From: Polytrichum commune
Taxonomy: Eukaryota; Streptophyta; Polytrichopsida; Polytrichales; Polytrichaceae
DNA length: 60,000 bases
Reading direction: 5' to 3'
NCBI GenBank assembly: GCA_950295325.1
Contig: OX485803.1
Coordinates: forward strand, 63,071,554 to 63,131,553
The notes under the pieces are model-generated. The model had not been told where the DNA came from. It saw nothing but the letters and a program-made list of their open reading frames with translations, and did no database searches. Shown here one piece after another: positions 33,351 to 43,035 of this stretch. Position numbers and translations under genes: made by a program. Position 1 is the stretch's first letter. Every line of letters begins with the position of its first letter.

Positions 33351-36300
33351 ATGCCGGAAGCGCGAGAGGAAGATGAGATGGAGCAGGTCCCGATTCCAAT
33401 GAAGAATGTATCGTCTGCCATTCCAAAGAGAGAATCCAAGTTGAAAGAGCTCATAGAGGATCTTAGCCGGATGGGTTGCGAGGGGCTACTCGCCAAACCC
33501 TGGAATCTCTAGGCGGAGGCCACATTGCGCGAATTCTTATTCGAGAGAGGCAATCAGTGGTTTAAAACAATTAGGTAAGATCCGGAGAAATGGACGTCGG
33601 AGGTATAGGCTGGGGTTTATGGATTTCCGCGAGGAAAGGGCGAGGGCTGGTGTCAACCCTAAACCCCCACCCTTATGCGTCCTAATCCGGGTGAGAGTCC
33701 AAGGCTAACATGCATACACTTATGTCGCTAGAGCCCCCCAGTTGATCCAGAGTTACTCCAATGGTTTTAACATGAACCACACAACTCTTTATTCAATTGA
33801 CACAAGGTAATCAGTGTTTAAAAACATTTCACACCTTGTGGTCATGACTAGTCACACCAAATCTATTAGCTATGTTATTTAGCCTCACCCTCTAATCTAA
33901 TGGCAAGGCCACATTACATGATTGATGACCATGCCTCTCCTTAACCCCCACCAATTAATTAAAGTCACACTTCTAACCACCTCCTAACCCCCTACTGTTT
34001 ATCTACCTCAGCTGTCACAACACATTGGCCATTCCAGGAGTTGGTTCTCACTTCTCGGCTCCCATAAGCTGCTGGACAGGGCCTCAGCTGATTAACCTGT
34101 ACTCTATAAGGCCGCTCTCCCCTGTCTCGGAGCAGCCACGCCTTGCATGCCGAGATCTGATCCTCCCAGACCCTTCTGAGGTGAATTCTCTCCTCGATGC
34201 TCACTAGCTGTGATGCCCTTCGCCCCCCCCCCGGCGACAGATTTGTAGGCACTTACTTACCCAACATCAAAAAGAAGAATTTCCCCCTCCCTGGATGTAT
34301 GCTCCTACCTGAACTAACCTCTGAATGAACAGCTAGGAAAATCCAGCGATGAGTGGTATAAAGATTTTCATTACCGCCTGTTGTTTCCGAACTGAAGTCC
34401 TCCTGAACACTTGAATTGTCACAACCCAGAAAGGTGGAAACTCTATTTCTGCAGTCGCCAGCCCTTTGAAGGTCGATGACCGCCTCCGGGATTTTGAGTC
34501 CTTACTTGCTTGTTCAGCTACATTCCTCTTTCTCGGTTGACAATGTGTAGATTCTCAGCACAATTCCAGAGTGCAGGTGAGCGGCCACAGTAGAGGCAAC
34601 AGCCATTCCCACACCTCTCTTCCCAGTGATCCAAGCCAGTGTGCCCTGTAGTCGCCTCCGAAACTGGAATCCTTACCCTTGTGTATCCACCTCAATCGAA
34701 GTGCTCTCAGAGCACCCAACCGCATTCCAACCAAGACACCCAGATTGCCTAATGCCGCCCACTTCGTGCCTTTCTTCTTCCGAAGGGGTTCTCATCTTCC
34801 CCTTAGCAGTCTCCAGGCTCATAGCATCTAAGTGGTTAATCATCCTCAACTACCTGGCTGGAAGATCCTCCGACCTCGTTGCTCCTTCATTCGCCGAATT
34901 CCTGATAGCCACACCCTGCCCTGTCTCCGCAACGAACCATCGAAAAAAAATAGCCACAGTCCTAACCCCCTGGCCGTTTTCAACTGCCGAGAGAAAAAAC
35001 GGCCAATCCGATCCGAGCTCCTTGAAAAGCTGGGGTACAGTCCTCCCCTCCCCTAACCTCACCTCAACCAATCCTAATTCGAACACATAGACCCCAACTC
35101 CTAACTTGACTATTTTTTTAATCCAACATCCTAACTAGCTATTTTTTTAATAATTCCCCTAAATCCTTAACCAACAAGACCCCCCTCAATCACCCCTAAA
35201 CACAAATCTAACCCAAGCCTGAAGCTTGCACTCTTTTTATGCTTTGTATAATTGTTGAGAACATCAAATCCTAATTCTAGCATCTTCTACTCATAACAAC
35301 GCATGTGAGCACACTATTTGGGCTCATAGCTGGGCTAGCCGCCGGGATAGTTTTTATGTAGGAAAATTCCGAATGGAGCCGGATCCGAAAGACGGATTCC
35401 ACCCCGGGATTTGCCGAAACCCTAGAGAGCAGGGAGTAATAGAATTTATTCTCCCCATCCTTAGTCCGGAGAAGCCCAAGCGACTTAGCATTACCATGGC
35501 CAACACCCTGTTCGGAGCAATGTCCAGAGTCAGGCCCGTCAATTGGGGTAGGTTAATTCAGGAGTATGTGGAGAAATCTATCCCCACATTGGCCGGAAAC
35601 CCTCCTACCTCTCTCCCTACATCCTCCATCTCTACCAGCACCACGGCTATGTCAATGAAGCGAAAGAAGACCTGCTGATGATAGCGGAAAACGAGGTGGT
35701 GTACAAGCTCGGTCCGGAAATCGAGATTGCGGAAACCGGAACGGAGGACTCAAGTGACACCGCGGTTCCGGAACCACCTCCCGCTTCGACCCCTCCGAAA
35801 GTCCGGAAACTAGCCTCACCACCACCACGATAGGAAGCCGGAACCAGCCGGGAAGTTCCCTGGAGGGACATCGACCTATCGACGTTTGAGTTTCCGGAAG
35901 CCCCCTTCAAGCGCGTCCGGGAGGAGTTGACGGAACTCCAGAACCAGTATTTCCGGATGGAGCATATCACTCGTGGGGTGAACCGGGCCTTAAACAACTG
36001 TGGACCTGGAAATATCCTCCGGGAATTGGCCAAGCGGACGGACCGGAAACAGGTAGAGACCCTAGAGATGGAGAAGGCGCAGCTCGCAGCACAGGTGGCC
36101 GCTATGACGCAAGAGCTCACCCAGAAGAGCGAGGAGATCCGGAAGTACCAGGCGGAACAAACGGTAGTTCTAAGCCGGGTCCGGGAATTAGTGGGCCATC
36201 CGGGAGAAGTCGTCAACAAGGCGCACCTCTATGACCAAGTGATGGAGTCAGCGAATCTGTCTTCTGCCCGACAAACGCTCCAGATCCTGGTGAAGTACTC

Positions 36301-37030
36301 CCGCTCGATGAAGGATCTGCTCAAGGAGATCCAGAAGCTTCTGCCTCCGAGTGGTACCCCCAGACGGATGCTCTATCCGGGTCCACCCGGATCTCCAACG
36401 GGCACGTTGTACGAGGTTATAGGGGAGGTTGAACCAGTTTCGGCCTCTCAGGCGGGTGCGGGGCCCAATCAGCCAGCAGGAGCGTCCAAGCTACCGGAAT
36501 TCGGAAAACTTCCAGATCGGGAGAAGACTCTTGTTCCGGAACGGACCCGCTCCTCCCAGGGTCGACTGAAGAGCACAAAATGGTCAGCCTGATCCGGACG
36601 TGGGCAATCACCGAATCCGGATCGGGGCAAGACATCAGATCGGTCCAGAACACCGGAGAGGGCCAGAACCCCAGTAAGGATGAGGACACCGGATCGGGGT
36701 AAGGCACCAATGTCGCATGCCTCGCCAGCTCCTGCTCCGGATTGTATGATAATGGAGCAATGGGCGCCCCCACCCTCACACGTGATGTCAGCTAAGGATC
36801 CCCGGGCGACTTTGGTTTCTTGTGGCCGAAACAGGGAGCGGACCCCCGGAAATGACCCTTCACCCATCCAGAGTTCCCGGAAGGAGAAGAAGGCTTCTTG
36901 AACAGCGCGGTCCGGATCAGGTGACAGACCAGGAGAGGATCCGTCCGCGGCAGACGAGTCCGAGGAAGAAATCGCCCCCTCCCCAAACATGAGGAGGGTA
37001 TTACGAGGCTGCAGGAGCGTCGGCTTTTGA
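33351..37030 (+). pseudogene. Gag-like/coiled-coil mobile-element gene, copy 1, split by solo LTR
   Basis: Coding can be followed from ATG 33351 (MPEAREEDEMEQVPIPMK), through AEATLREFLFERGNQWF and VYGFPRGKGEGW to 33650. After the solo LTR and one TSD copy are removed, the same frame continues as ASRRDSFYVGKF, DGFHPGICRNPREQGVIEF, MANTLFGAMSRVRPVNWG and IQEYVEKSIPTLAG. A frameshift near 35610 leads into LSPYILHLYQHHGYVNEA, a long coiled coil (KAQLAAQVAAMTQELTQKSE) and a proline/arginine tail with RTPERARTP repeats, ending at 37030. In-frame stops include 33510, 33576, 33606, about 35831, 36590 and about 36899. The VNWG/helical region resembles domains found in plant transposon proteins, and the whole is probably a structural (Gag-like) protein of a non-autonomous or gutted retroelement. 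No reverse transcriptase is nearby. Confidence 0.6.
33651..35328 (+). mobile_element. Solo LTR B (1678 bp), TSD GCTGG, inserted in gag-like copy 1
   Basis: Begins TGTCAACCC and ends GGGCTCATA (the final CA mutated to TA), bordered by GCTGG at 33646-33650 and 35329-35333. It is the same family and orientation as the solo LTR at 24867-26462. Removing the LTR with one target copy joins GEGW to ASRRD in one frame. Short frames inside it are not genes. Confidence 0.87.
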
Positions 37031-37567
37031 CCCCCGGAGGAGGCTCCTCCGCCATTAGTGGACCCGTGAGTCTCTCCAAGGACGGGATGGCTTCGAAGAA
37101 GCATCGTACCACTTAGTTTAGATTTAGGCATGCGGCTATAGGTAGATCAGAATTAGGCAGACAAAGTTTAGGATACTTCTGAAGTTTTGGCAAAACTATA
37201 AATTCAATTTTTCTGTCAGCGCAAAAAGCGGATCGAGATCCGGAAATTCTGCGAAGGGCGAGTTTCCGGATTTCTCACTGCTAGGGTTTTCTGGGCGGCC
37301 AATTGGGCCGCCACCCGTAGTTAGGGATTACAGCCTCTACTTAAGGTTGAATAAGGAGCTGGAGAAGGGTTCTCTTCTCCGATGTTGTATTTTGTCGCTC
37401 CCCACTCAATAAAGCTTTAGTTCTCAATCTATTCTGATTTGTTTTGTGCACGTACTGTCAGGAGAATGTTGCAGATCTAGAGGGAGTGATTGAGCAGGAA
37501 GTACGGATAGGACAAAGGAGAGGAAACCCGGATCGGATCCGACTGCAGTACTATGGACCCTTTCTGA
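37031..37567 (+). other. 3' region of gag-like copy 1 with hairpin, promoter-like word and poly(A) signal
   Basis: GGCGGCC-AATTG-GGCCGCC near 37290 is a 7-bp hairpin. TACTTAAGG (about 37339) followed by GAGCTGGAGAAGG and, 60 bp later, CAATAAAGC (about 37408) looks like an LTR R region or a transcript end. No coding sequence. Confidence 0.35.
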
Positions 37568-38050
37568 GTGTAGTGGGAAGGAAACCTCATTATTCCGGAT
37601 GCCTGGGTAACGTCTATGTGAGATAACCGTCGTTAGGACTGGGTAAGATAAGGGAGGTGCCGGACTTACGCCATCTAACCTTCTGAAGAGGTCTCACGGC
37701 CTTTGGGCGGGGCAATCCGGAAAGTGGTACGGATCGCCCAGTTATCTCAGACTTAGTAGAGCCTAAGTTCGCTGTAGCCGGATCAGTCTGTCGAAAGGAG
37801 GAGAGAAACTGGATCGGTTAGGATTCCGGTCCGGAGATCATTTCCGGCGTGTAGTGGGAAGGAAACCTCATTATTCCGGATGCATGGGTAATGTCCATGT
37901 GAGATAGCCGTCGGTAGGACTGGGTAAGATCAAGGAGGTGCCGGACTTACGTCATCAGATCTTTTGAAGAGGTCTCATAGTCCTTGGGCGGGGCAATCCG
38001 GAAAGTGGCACGGATCGCCCAATTATCTCGGATTAACAGATCTCCGGACG
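37568..38050 (+). repeat. Tandem duplication, period 281 bp
   Basis: GTGTAGTGGGAAGGAAACCT starts at 37568 and again at 37849. Both units run through GGACTGGGTAAGAT, GGAGGTGCCGGACTTACG and GGGCGGGGCAATCCGGAAAG, with about one difference in ten bases. The second unit lies within the right arm of the inverted repeat. Confidence 0.8.
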
Positions 38051-38490
38051 AATTCTGACCTTTCTGTCGTTGTAGTTCCGGGGAACCATCCGGATTCTAT
38101 GTGTGACCTGCCAGGAAAGATTAGGCCGATCCGGACTGGTTGTGAGAAAAATCCAGATTTTGACCATACAGGGACGTCTTCGCCGGATGAACCAAACCAT
38201 CATTGGAGGTAGGACATAGATAGGTAGGTATTGAGGAAAGAGACACGTAGGAGTAAGACTTAATTATAGAGGTTCAATCCGGAAGGCAAGTCCCGGAACA
38301 AGGACTTCCAAAAGACCATCCGGATCCGGAAAGCCGATCCGGCCGGTGGTCGATCTTCAAGCAGGAAAATAGGGTCCTTGACATCCTACACTTCACAGAA
38401 TCCCTGGACAATACTCGGATCATCCAGACAAACCGGATTAGGCATTGAAAAACGCCTATCCGGAAACTTTTGGTGTTCGTGTGCTCCCAC
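37630..38490 (+). repeat. Right arm of the long inverted repeat
   Basis: Counterpart in opposite orientation of 30920-31495. It includes both 281-bp tandem units and then runs collinearly to about 38490, where the similarity fades (ACTTTTGGTGTTCGTGTG against CCTTTTGTCGATCCCGTG). Confidence 0.6.
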
Positions 38491-38874
38491 AAGTCCTAAC
38501 AGCGGTTTTCCCACATAGAAGTTATACAGGCAAATGGAACAACGAGGCTTCACTCCCACTACACCACATAAGTGATCAACCCAATCCGGTAGTCAGAATC
38601 GATCCGGGCCTTTCCCTCTTGTTTTGTCCTAGCTTCTTAATCCTTCTATTCTCTCTGATACTTTGACATTCTATTTGATACAGTGCCTTGGAACGACGCC
38701 TTTGCAGAATTCCCGGATCTCAGATCTTATTTCTACGATGACACAAAATTTGAACTACCTCGTCCCTACATGATTTCCTATTTCTAACTTAAGTGGTTCG
38801 GTGCTTCATTGTTGCCTTCCCAACCTTGGATTGGCCTGCTGGCCCACTAATTCCAGACGCCCCTCCACATGGGC
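38491..38874. other. Short intergenic stretch, one coding-like patch
   Basis: On the plus strand about 38694-38788 reads NDAFAEFPDLRSYFYDD and then TKFELPRPYMISYF before a stop. It has the look of eroded coding sequence but no family I recognise. Confidence 0.25.
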
Positions 38875-39582
38875 TCAGGAGCCTCCTCTCCTGGAGTCGG
38901 TGAAGATCTTGCGCATGCTGGGAGAGGGGGTGACCTCCTCATCGGATTCTTCATCCGGTGAACGCCATGTCTGCTCCCACAATCCGCCTTCCAAGCCGGA
39001 ACGCTCCGGGGTCGGCACCTTCTTCTTCTTTTGGGCACTCTGCCATGGTGAATGATCGCTCTCCGCCGTCCTCTCCCTGTTCCGGCCACACGGGGTTGAG
39101 GTGATCCTTCGTTCCCGAATCATCAGTGCTTAAGAAGGTGGGTGTCCCCACGCTCCACAATCATGCAGTCGGGTGCGGGCGGCTACGAAATTTGCGCAAC
39201 AGGGCCTTCTTGCGATCCGGAGTCTTGGCTCGCTCCGGAGTCCTAGCCCCGGGTATGCAACTCCCGTATTATATGGTACTGATTATAATCACTTATAATG
39301 CGTTTTAGTCCAATATTGAGTGATACAATTTGTTTTAATGTAGGAAACCCTTCTAACCCTTCTAACAAGGAATCCAAAAATGTAATTATATATAGGAAAT
39401 GAATATATTTTGAAGCATATAATTGCATTAAAAACGTAATTATATAATTTTTTTAATACATGTACCATAGGTCAAACTACCCAACTTTTTGGAATTTTTA
39501 ATAAAATTTTAACATTGTGAATGAATTATAATTTTAATGGGAGGCAACTATTCGTGGCTTATAATTTTAATGGGAAGCTTAA

Positions 39583-40503
39583 CCCCTAAAGGACCGGGGG
39601 TGTTTTAGCTTAGGTCATGTTTTCTTGATTAGCTCTTGTAGCAAGCTCAATTTCTTATTAATGTGGGGTAATTTTCACGATTGGCACCGTTGAAACTAAA
39701 GAAGACTTACATAGCTTGTTTATGAAAAAAAGATCGACAAGATCGCACAATTTTTGAGAAATTGCCACCGTTGAGAAGATTGATGGAAATTGTTTGGGCA
39801 GGGGGTACTTCGTACTTATGCTAGAATCAGATTGCTTAGAAGTGCTCCAAAACATCTGAAATTTTTACCACATGTAAAGAACATTATGATCCTCATGTGG
39901 AATTTTTTTCGTCAAATTCTGAGGTGTGGAAAAAAAGATATGGGACTCTGAAGTCTCCAAGCAATGAGATTGGGCCCAAAAACTGAAAACTCAAAGAATT
40001 CGCCAAAAATCCAATCCTTCATCATTTTCTGATCGGAAAAGACCATTGGATCCATCTTGCAAAAACAGGCAGGGACCTTTCCCTGGAAATTTGGGCTTCT
40101 TTGGAACAATCTCATCCAATTTGCACTTTTCTACAATCAAAAGCCCCTTGGGGACCTTACGGACCTTAGAAGTACTCCAAAACATCTAAAATTTTTACTA
40201 CATGTAAAGAACATTATGACCCTCATGTGGAATTTTTTTCATCAAATTTTGAGGTGCGGAAAAAAAGATATGGGACTCTGAAGTCTCCAAGCAATGAGAT
40301 TGGGCCCAAAAACTGAAAACTCAAAGAATTCGCCAAAAATCCAATCCTTCATCATTTTCTGATCGGAAAAAACCATTGGATCCATCTCGCAAAAACAGCC
40401 AGGGTCCTCTCCCTGCAAATTTGGGCTTCTTTGGAACAATCTCATCCAATTTGCACTTTTCTACAATCAAAAGCCCCCTGGGGGCCTTACGGTCCTTTAG
40501 GGG
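39583..40503. mobile_element. Nested small element flanked by TTAA (piggyBac-like or Tc1/mariner-like)
   Basis: The ends are CCCCTAAAGGACCG and the exact inverse CGGTCCTTTAGGGG, with TTAA on each side (39579-39582 and 40504-40507). TTAA plus CCC... is the piggyBac signature. Because TTAA is a palindrome, a TA duplication with termini ACCCCTAAAGG (Tc1/mariner) fits just as well. Length 921 bp, no transposase; most of the interior is a 330-bp tandem duplication. Confidence 0.75.
39841..40500 (+). repeat. Two 330-bp tandem units inside the TTAA-flanked element
   Basis: AGTGCTCCAAAACATCTGAA at 39841 recurs as AGTACTCCAAAACATCTAAA at 40171, and the units stay collinear with a few per cent difference. 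Each ends in ACCTTACGGACCTT or CCTTACGGTCCTTTAG, so the first unit carries a degenerate copy of the element's right terminus. Confidence 0.85.
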
Positions 40504-41690
40504 TTAATAAATATGCAACCCAACTTTTTTTTCATCTCATTTATTTAATTTTGTCTTCACCCAACTTTTTTATCATTTTAATTTGATATAATTTGATATA
40601 ATTTTTACAAAAGCCGTCCTCTAAGCCGTTTTAAGTACGATGCCCCCTGCGTATAATATGGGAGTTGCGTACCCAAGGTCCTAGCCCTTTTCGGCATTGG
40701 GGTTTGGACCCGTCCTGACCTCGCCCAGCGCTCTGTACTCTTCCTTCGAATCGGAGGCAACCGGGCTCTTTCGGGAACTAGAGTCTTCTCACGATCCGGA
40801 ACTATGCCGGATTCTTGCTGCTTCGATGCCCCTGCGGCTTGGCTGGGCCCGGCGATGGCCTGGGAGGTTGGGACGAGCTCTACCTCGCCTATCACTTCGT
40901 AAAGTGTGGCCGTGGGTGATCCGGGCATGCCTGGATCTATAATCCGCCTCGAGGTTCCGTGCGGGGGTAGGAGCTTCTGTATCTCCTTCAGCAGGTCCTT
41001 CATCGACCTCGAGTACTTGACCAGGATCTGCAGGGTCTGTTTGGCCGAGGAGGGATCCACCGTCTCCATGAGCTTGTCGTACAAATGAGCCTTGTTGAAA
41101 ATCTCTCCGGGGTGTCCAACCAGGTCCCGGACTCGATTCAACACTACCATATGTTCCGCCTGATAGCGGCGGATCTCCTCGCTCTTCTGCGCAAGCTCCT
41201 GAGTCATCGTTGCCACCTGCGCAACCAATTGAGCCTTTTCAGTCTCCAGTGCGTCCACCTTCGACCGGTCTGTCTTCTTGGCCAATTCCCGGAGAATGTT
41301 TTTGGGCCCGCAGTTGTCCAGCGCCATGTTTACGCCCCGGGTGATGTGCTCCAACCTAAAATATTGATTCTGAAGGTTGGTCAACTCCTCCCGGACTCGC
41401 TTGAAGGGGATTTCCGGATACTCGAAGGAAGACATGTCGATGTCCCTCCACTGCGGTTCCCTACTTGGGCATGCCTCGTCTCGGGGCTGAGGAGCAGCCA
41501 TCTTCCTTGAATCGGGGGTGGGTGCAGCAGGAGGCGGCTCGGGGACGGTGGGGCCACTCAACGACTCCTCTTTTTCGTCCTCCGTCGGCTCGATCTGTGG
41601 TCCCAACTTGTAGGCAACCTCGTCTTCCGCAATCGTTAAAGCATCCTCCTCTACCTCGTTGACGCACCCATTCTGCATTTACAGTTAATC

Positions 41691-42339
41691 CGTAGTTGAC
41701 GGTTTGGTTGTTAATCCGGAATTCCGTGCATTTACAGGTTCCCAAAAGAGCTATCCTCTTACTCTCAATAGCTTTCGGCATCAACAAGAGATGACTCTAA
41801 TGTTGTCTCCAACTCATTATTTCATGTTTCATCCTTGAATAATGTGCAATAATGAAAAATGCAATAATTAGCTCGATACATTTGTGATACATGCTCGGGG
41901 GATACAAAACCTAATGTATGTTTTGATGAATTTTTTGATAGCCCTCATTGAGGCAAAAAATGCAAAGCATTTGAAAAAAAAATGTTTGATATCAACAAAT
42001 TGGTGAATTTTGTTGATTTGAAGACCTTAAAGTAATTTTCTTTTGGGAATTGGTCAATAATGGATACATTAGAGGACACATACAAGTAAATTGCAATGTA
42101 AAATATGCTCAAAATAAGACATAATTTTCACTTACAGTTCTTGAATACATGCACTATCGGACCTATATGAGATTCTCAATGCATGTTAAAAATTTATCGA
42201 GGACTGCTTATAAATTTGGCAATAGTTCAAGAATCAGAACCAAAATTTAAAAATGACCTTAGTGATAGGTAATAAAACAGTGGAGATCATACCAAAGATA
42301 CAACAAGGAAGTGTCAAGGATGCTCAATCTTTATGTTCA
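41691..42339. other. AT-rich spacer
   Basis: The similarity to the gag-like gene stops at about 41690. No gene or repeat recognised. Confidence 0.4.
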
Positions 42340-43035
42340 ATCGAATTGGAATCCTCTACACATGTCTTCTCTTCGGGAAACACGAGTTTCCTTCATCCAC
42401 CACCTGATTACTGCATATTTGACATTGTTGCTAAGGGCATCCTTCTTTCGACATATTGACCACTTGGCCCACAATTTTGTGCCATCTATAGTGTGAATTT
42501 TTTACCTCCTAGAACTTTTTTCAAGCTCCTATACCTGATACCAACAAAACCACTTATGGCCCGCAAATTGGAGCCCTCGAATACAACAGCAGCACTGACA
42601 ACATTCCTTGCCCGAGTGTGATCTTGGCCCGTTGCATACTTAACTTGGGACCACACTTCAGCTATGTTTTTACGTACAACTGCACTAGCTTGCAATTCTT
42701 TAGCCTTACTCACAAAATTTGGCATGGCAAGCTACAGAATAGGGGCTTCGAGAACATGAGAGAGGATTTCTTTTTGAAACTTCACAGCATGATGATTAGT
42801 TTGTGTATGGAGTGAACAAGCGACATCTCTAGCACACCGCAGTACTGACCTACAATGACTACTGTCTAGTTGAGACTGGTTTTTTTTCGTCAATACCAGC
42901 AACAACTTGAAGGGGCTTGACGTGTTTTACATAACTTCTTTTCCTTTCAGTTTCTTTGAATCTTCTCTCAGCTTGTGCTTGCAATCTCTTACAAGTTCTT
43001 TCCCCTGGACATTTTCTATTTCTCGCGTTCGCCAT
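42340..43035 (-). pseudogene. Decayed transposon-like gene with basic N-terminus, family unknown
   Basis: From ATG at 43035 (minus) the frame reads MANARNRKCPGERTCKRLQA, FKETERKRSYVKHVKPLQV and VAGIDEKKPVSTRQ, then a stop. About ten codons on, in the same or a shifted frame, VLRCARDVACSLHTQTNHHA, KEILSHVLEAPIL, stop, then LAMPNFVSKAKELQASAVVR, ARNVVSAAVVFEGSNLRAIS and GIRYRSLKKVL. After a frameshift near 42490 it reads DGTKLWAKWSICRKKDAL and VIRWWMKETRVSRREDMCR. The lysine/arginine-rich start may be a nuclear localisation signal. I do not recognise the family; a DNA-transposon protein is the likeliest source given the context. Confidence 0.45.

Larger units (their letters stand above)
39250..40677. 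mobile_element. MULE-like non-autonomous element, TSD GTCCTAGCCC
   Basis: Terminal inverted repeats start GGGTATGCAACTCCCGTATT on the left (39251) and, inverted, GGGTACGCAACTCCCATATT on the right (ending 40674), two differences in 20. The 10-bp word GTCCTAGCCC flanks both sides (39240-39249 and 40678-40687). A 9-11 bp target duplication points to the Mutator superfamily. Removing the element and one target copy rejoins the gag-like gene as in copy 1. No transposase; a second element is nested within it. Confidence 0.8.
38875..41690 (-). pseudogene. Gag-like/coiled-coil mobile-element gene, copy 2, split by MULE-like element
   Basis: Read leftward from 41690, an open frame of more than 330 codons begins MQNGCVNEVEEDALTIAEDE and continues with FKRVREELTNLQNQYFRLEH, LRELAKKTDRSKVDALE, the coiled coil (KAQLVAQVATMTQELAQKSE), LVKYSRSMKDLLKEIQKLLP and a basic tail. 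It matches copy 1 residue for residue over most of this length but lacks the first part upstream of VNE. At 40678 the frame enters an inserted element. Beyond it, at 39249, the gene resumes as RTPERAKTPDRKKALLRKF and, after a stop and frame change, CGRNRERTAESDHSPW and SDEEVTPSPSMRK to about 38875, in register with copy 1. Fewer stops than copy 1 suggest later death. Confidence 0.6.

Noticed and set aside
35647-37131. Minus-strand frames of 190 and 220 codons opposite gag-like copy 1
   Set aside because: They mirror the coding strand of a gene supported by its paralog at 38875-41690; composition is serine/arginine/glycine-rich, as expected for an antisense frame of CCGGA-rich DNA.
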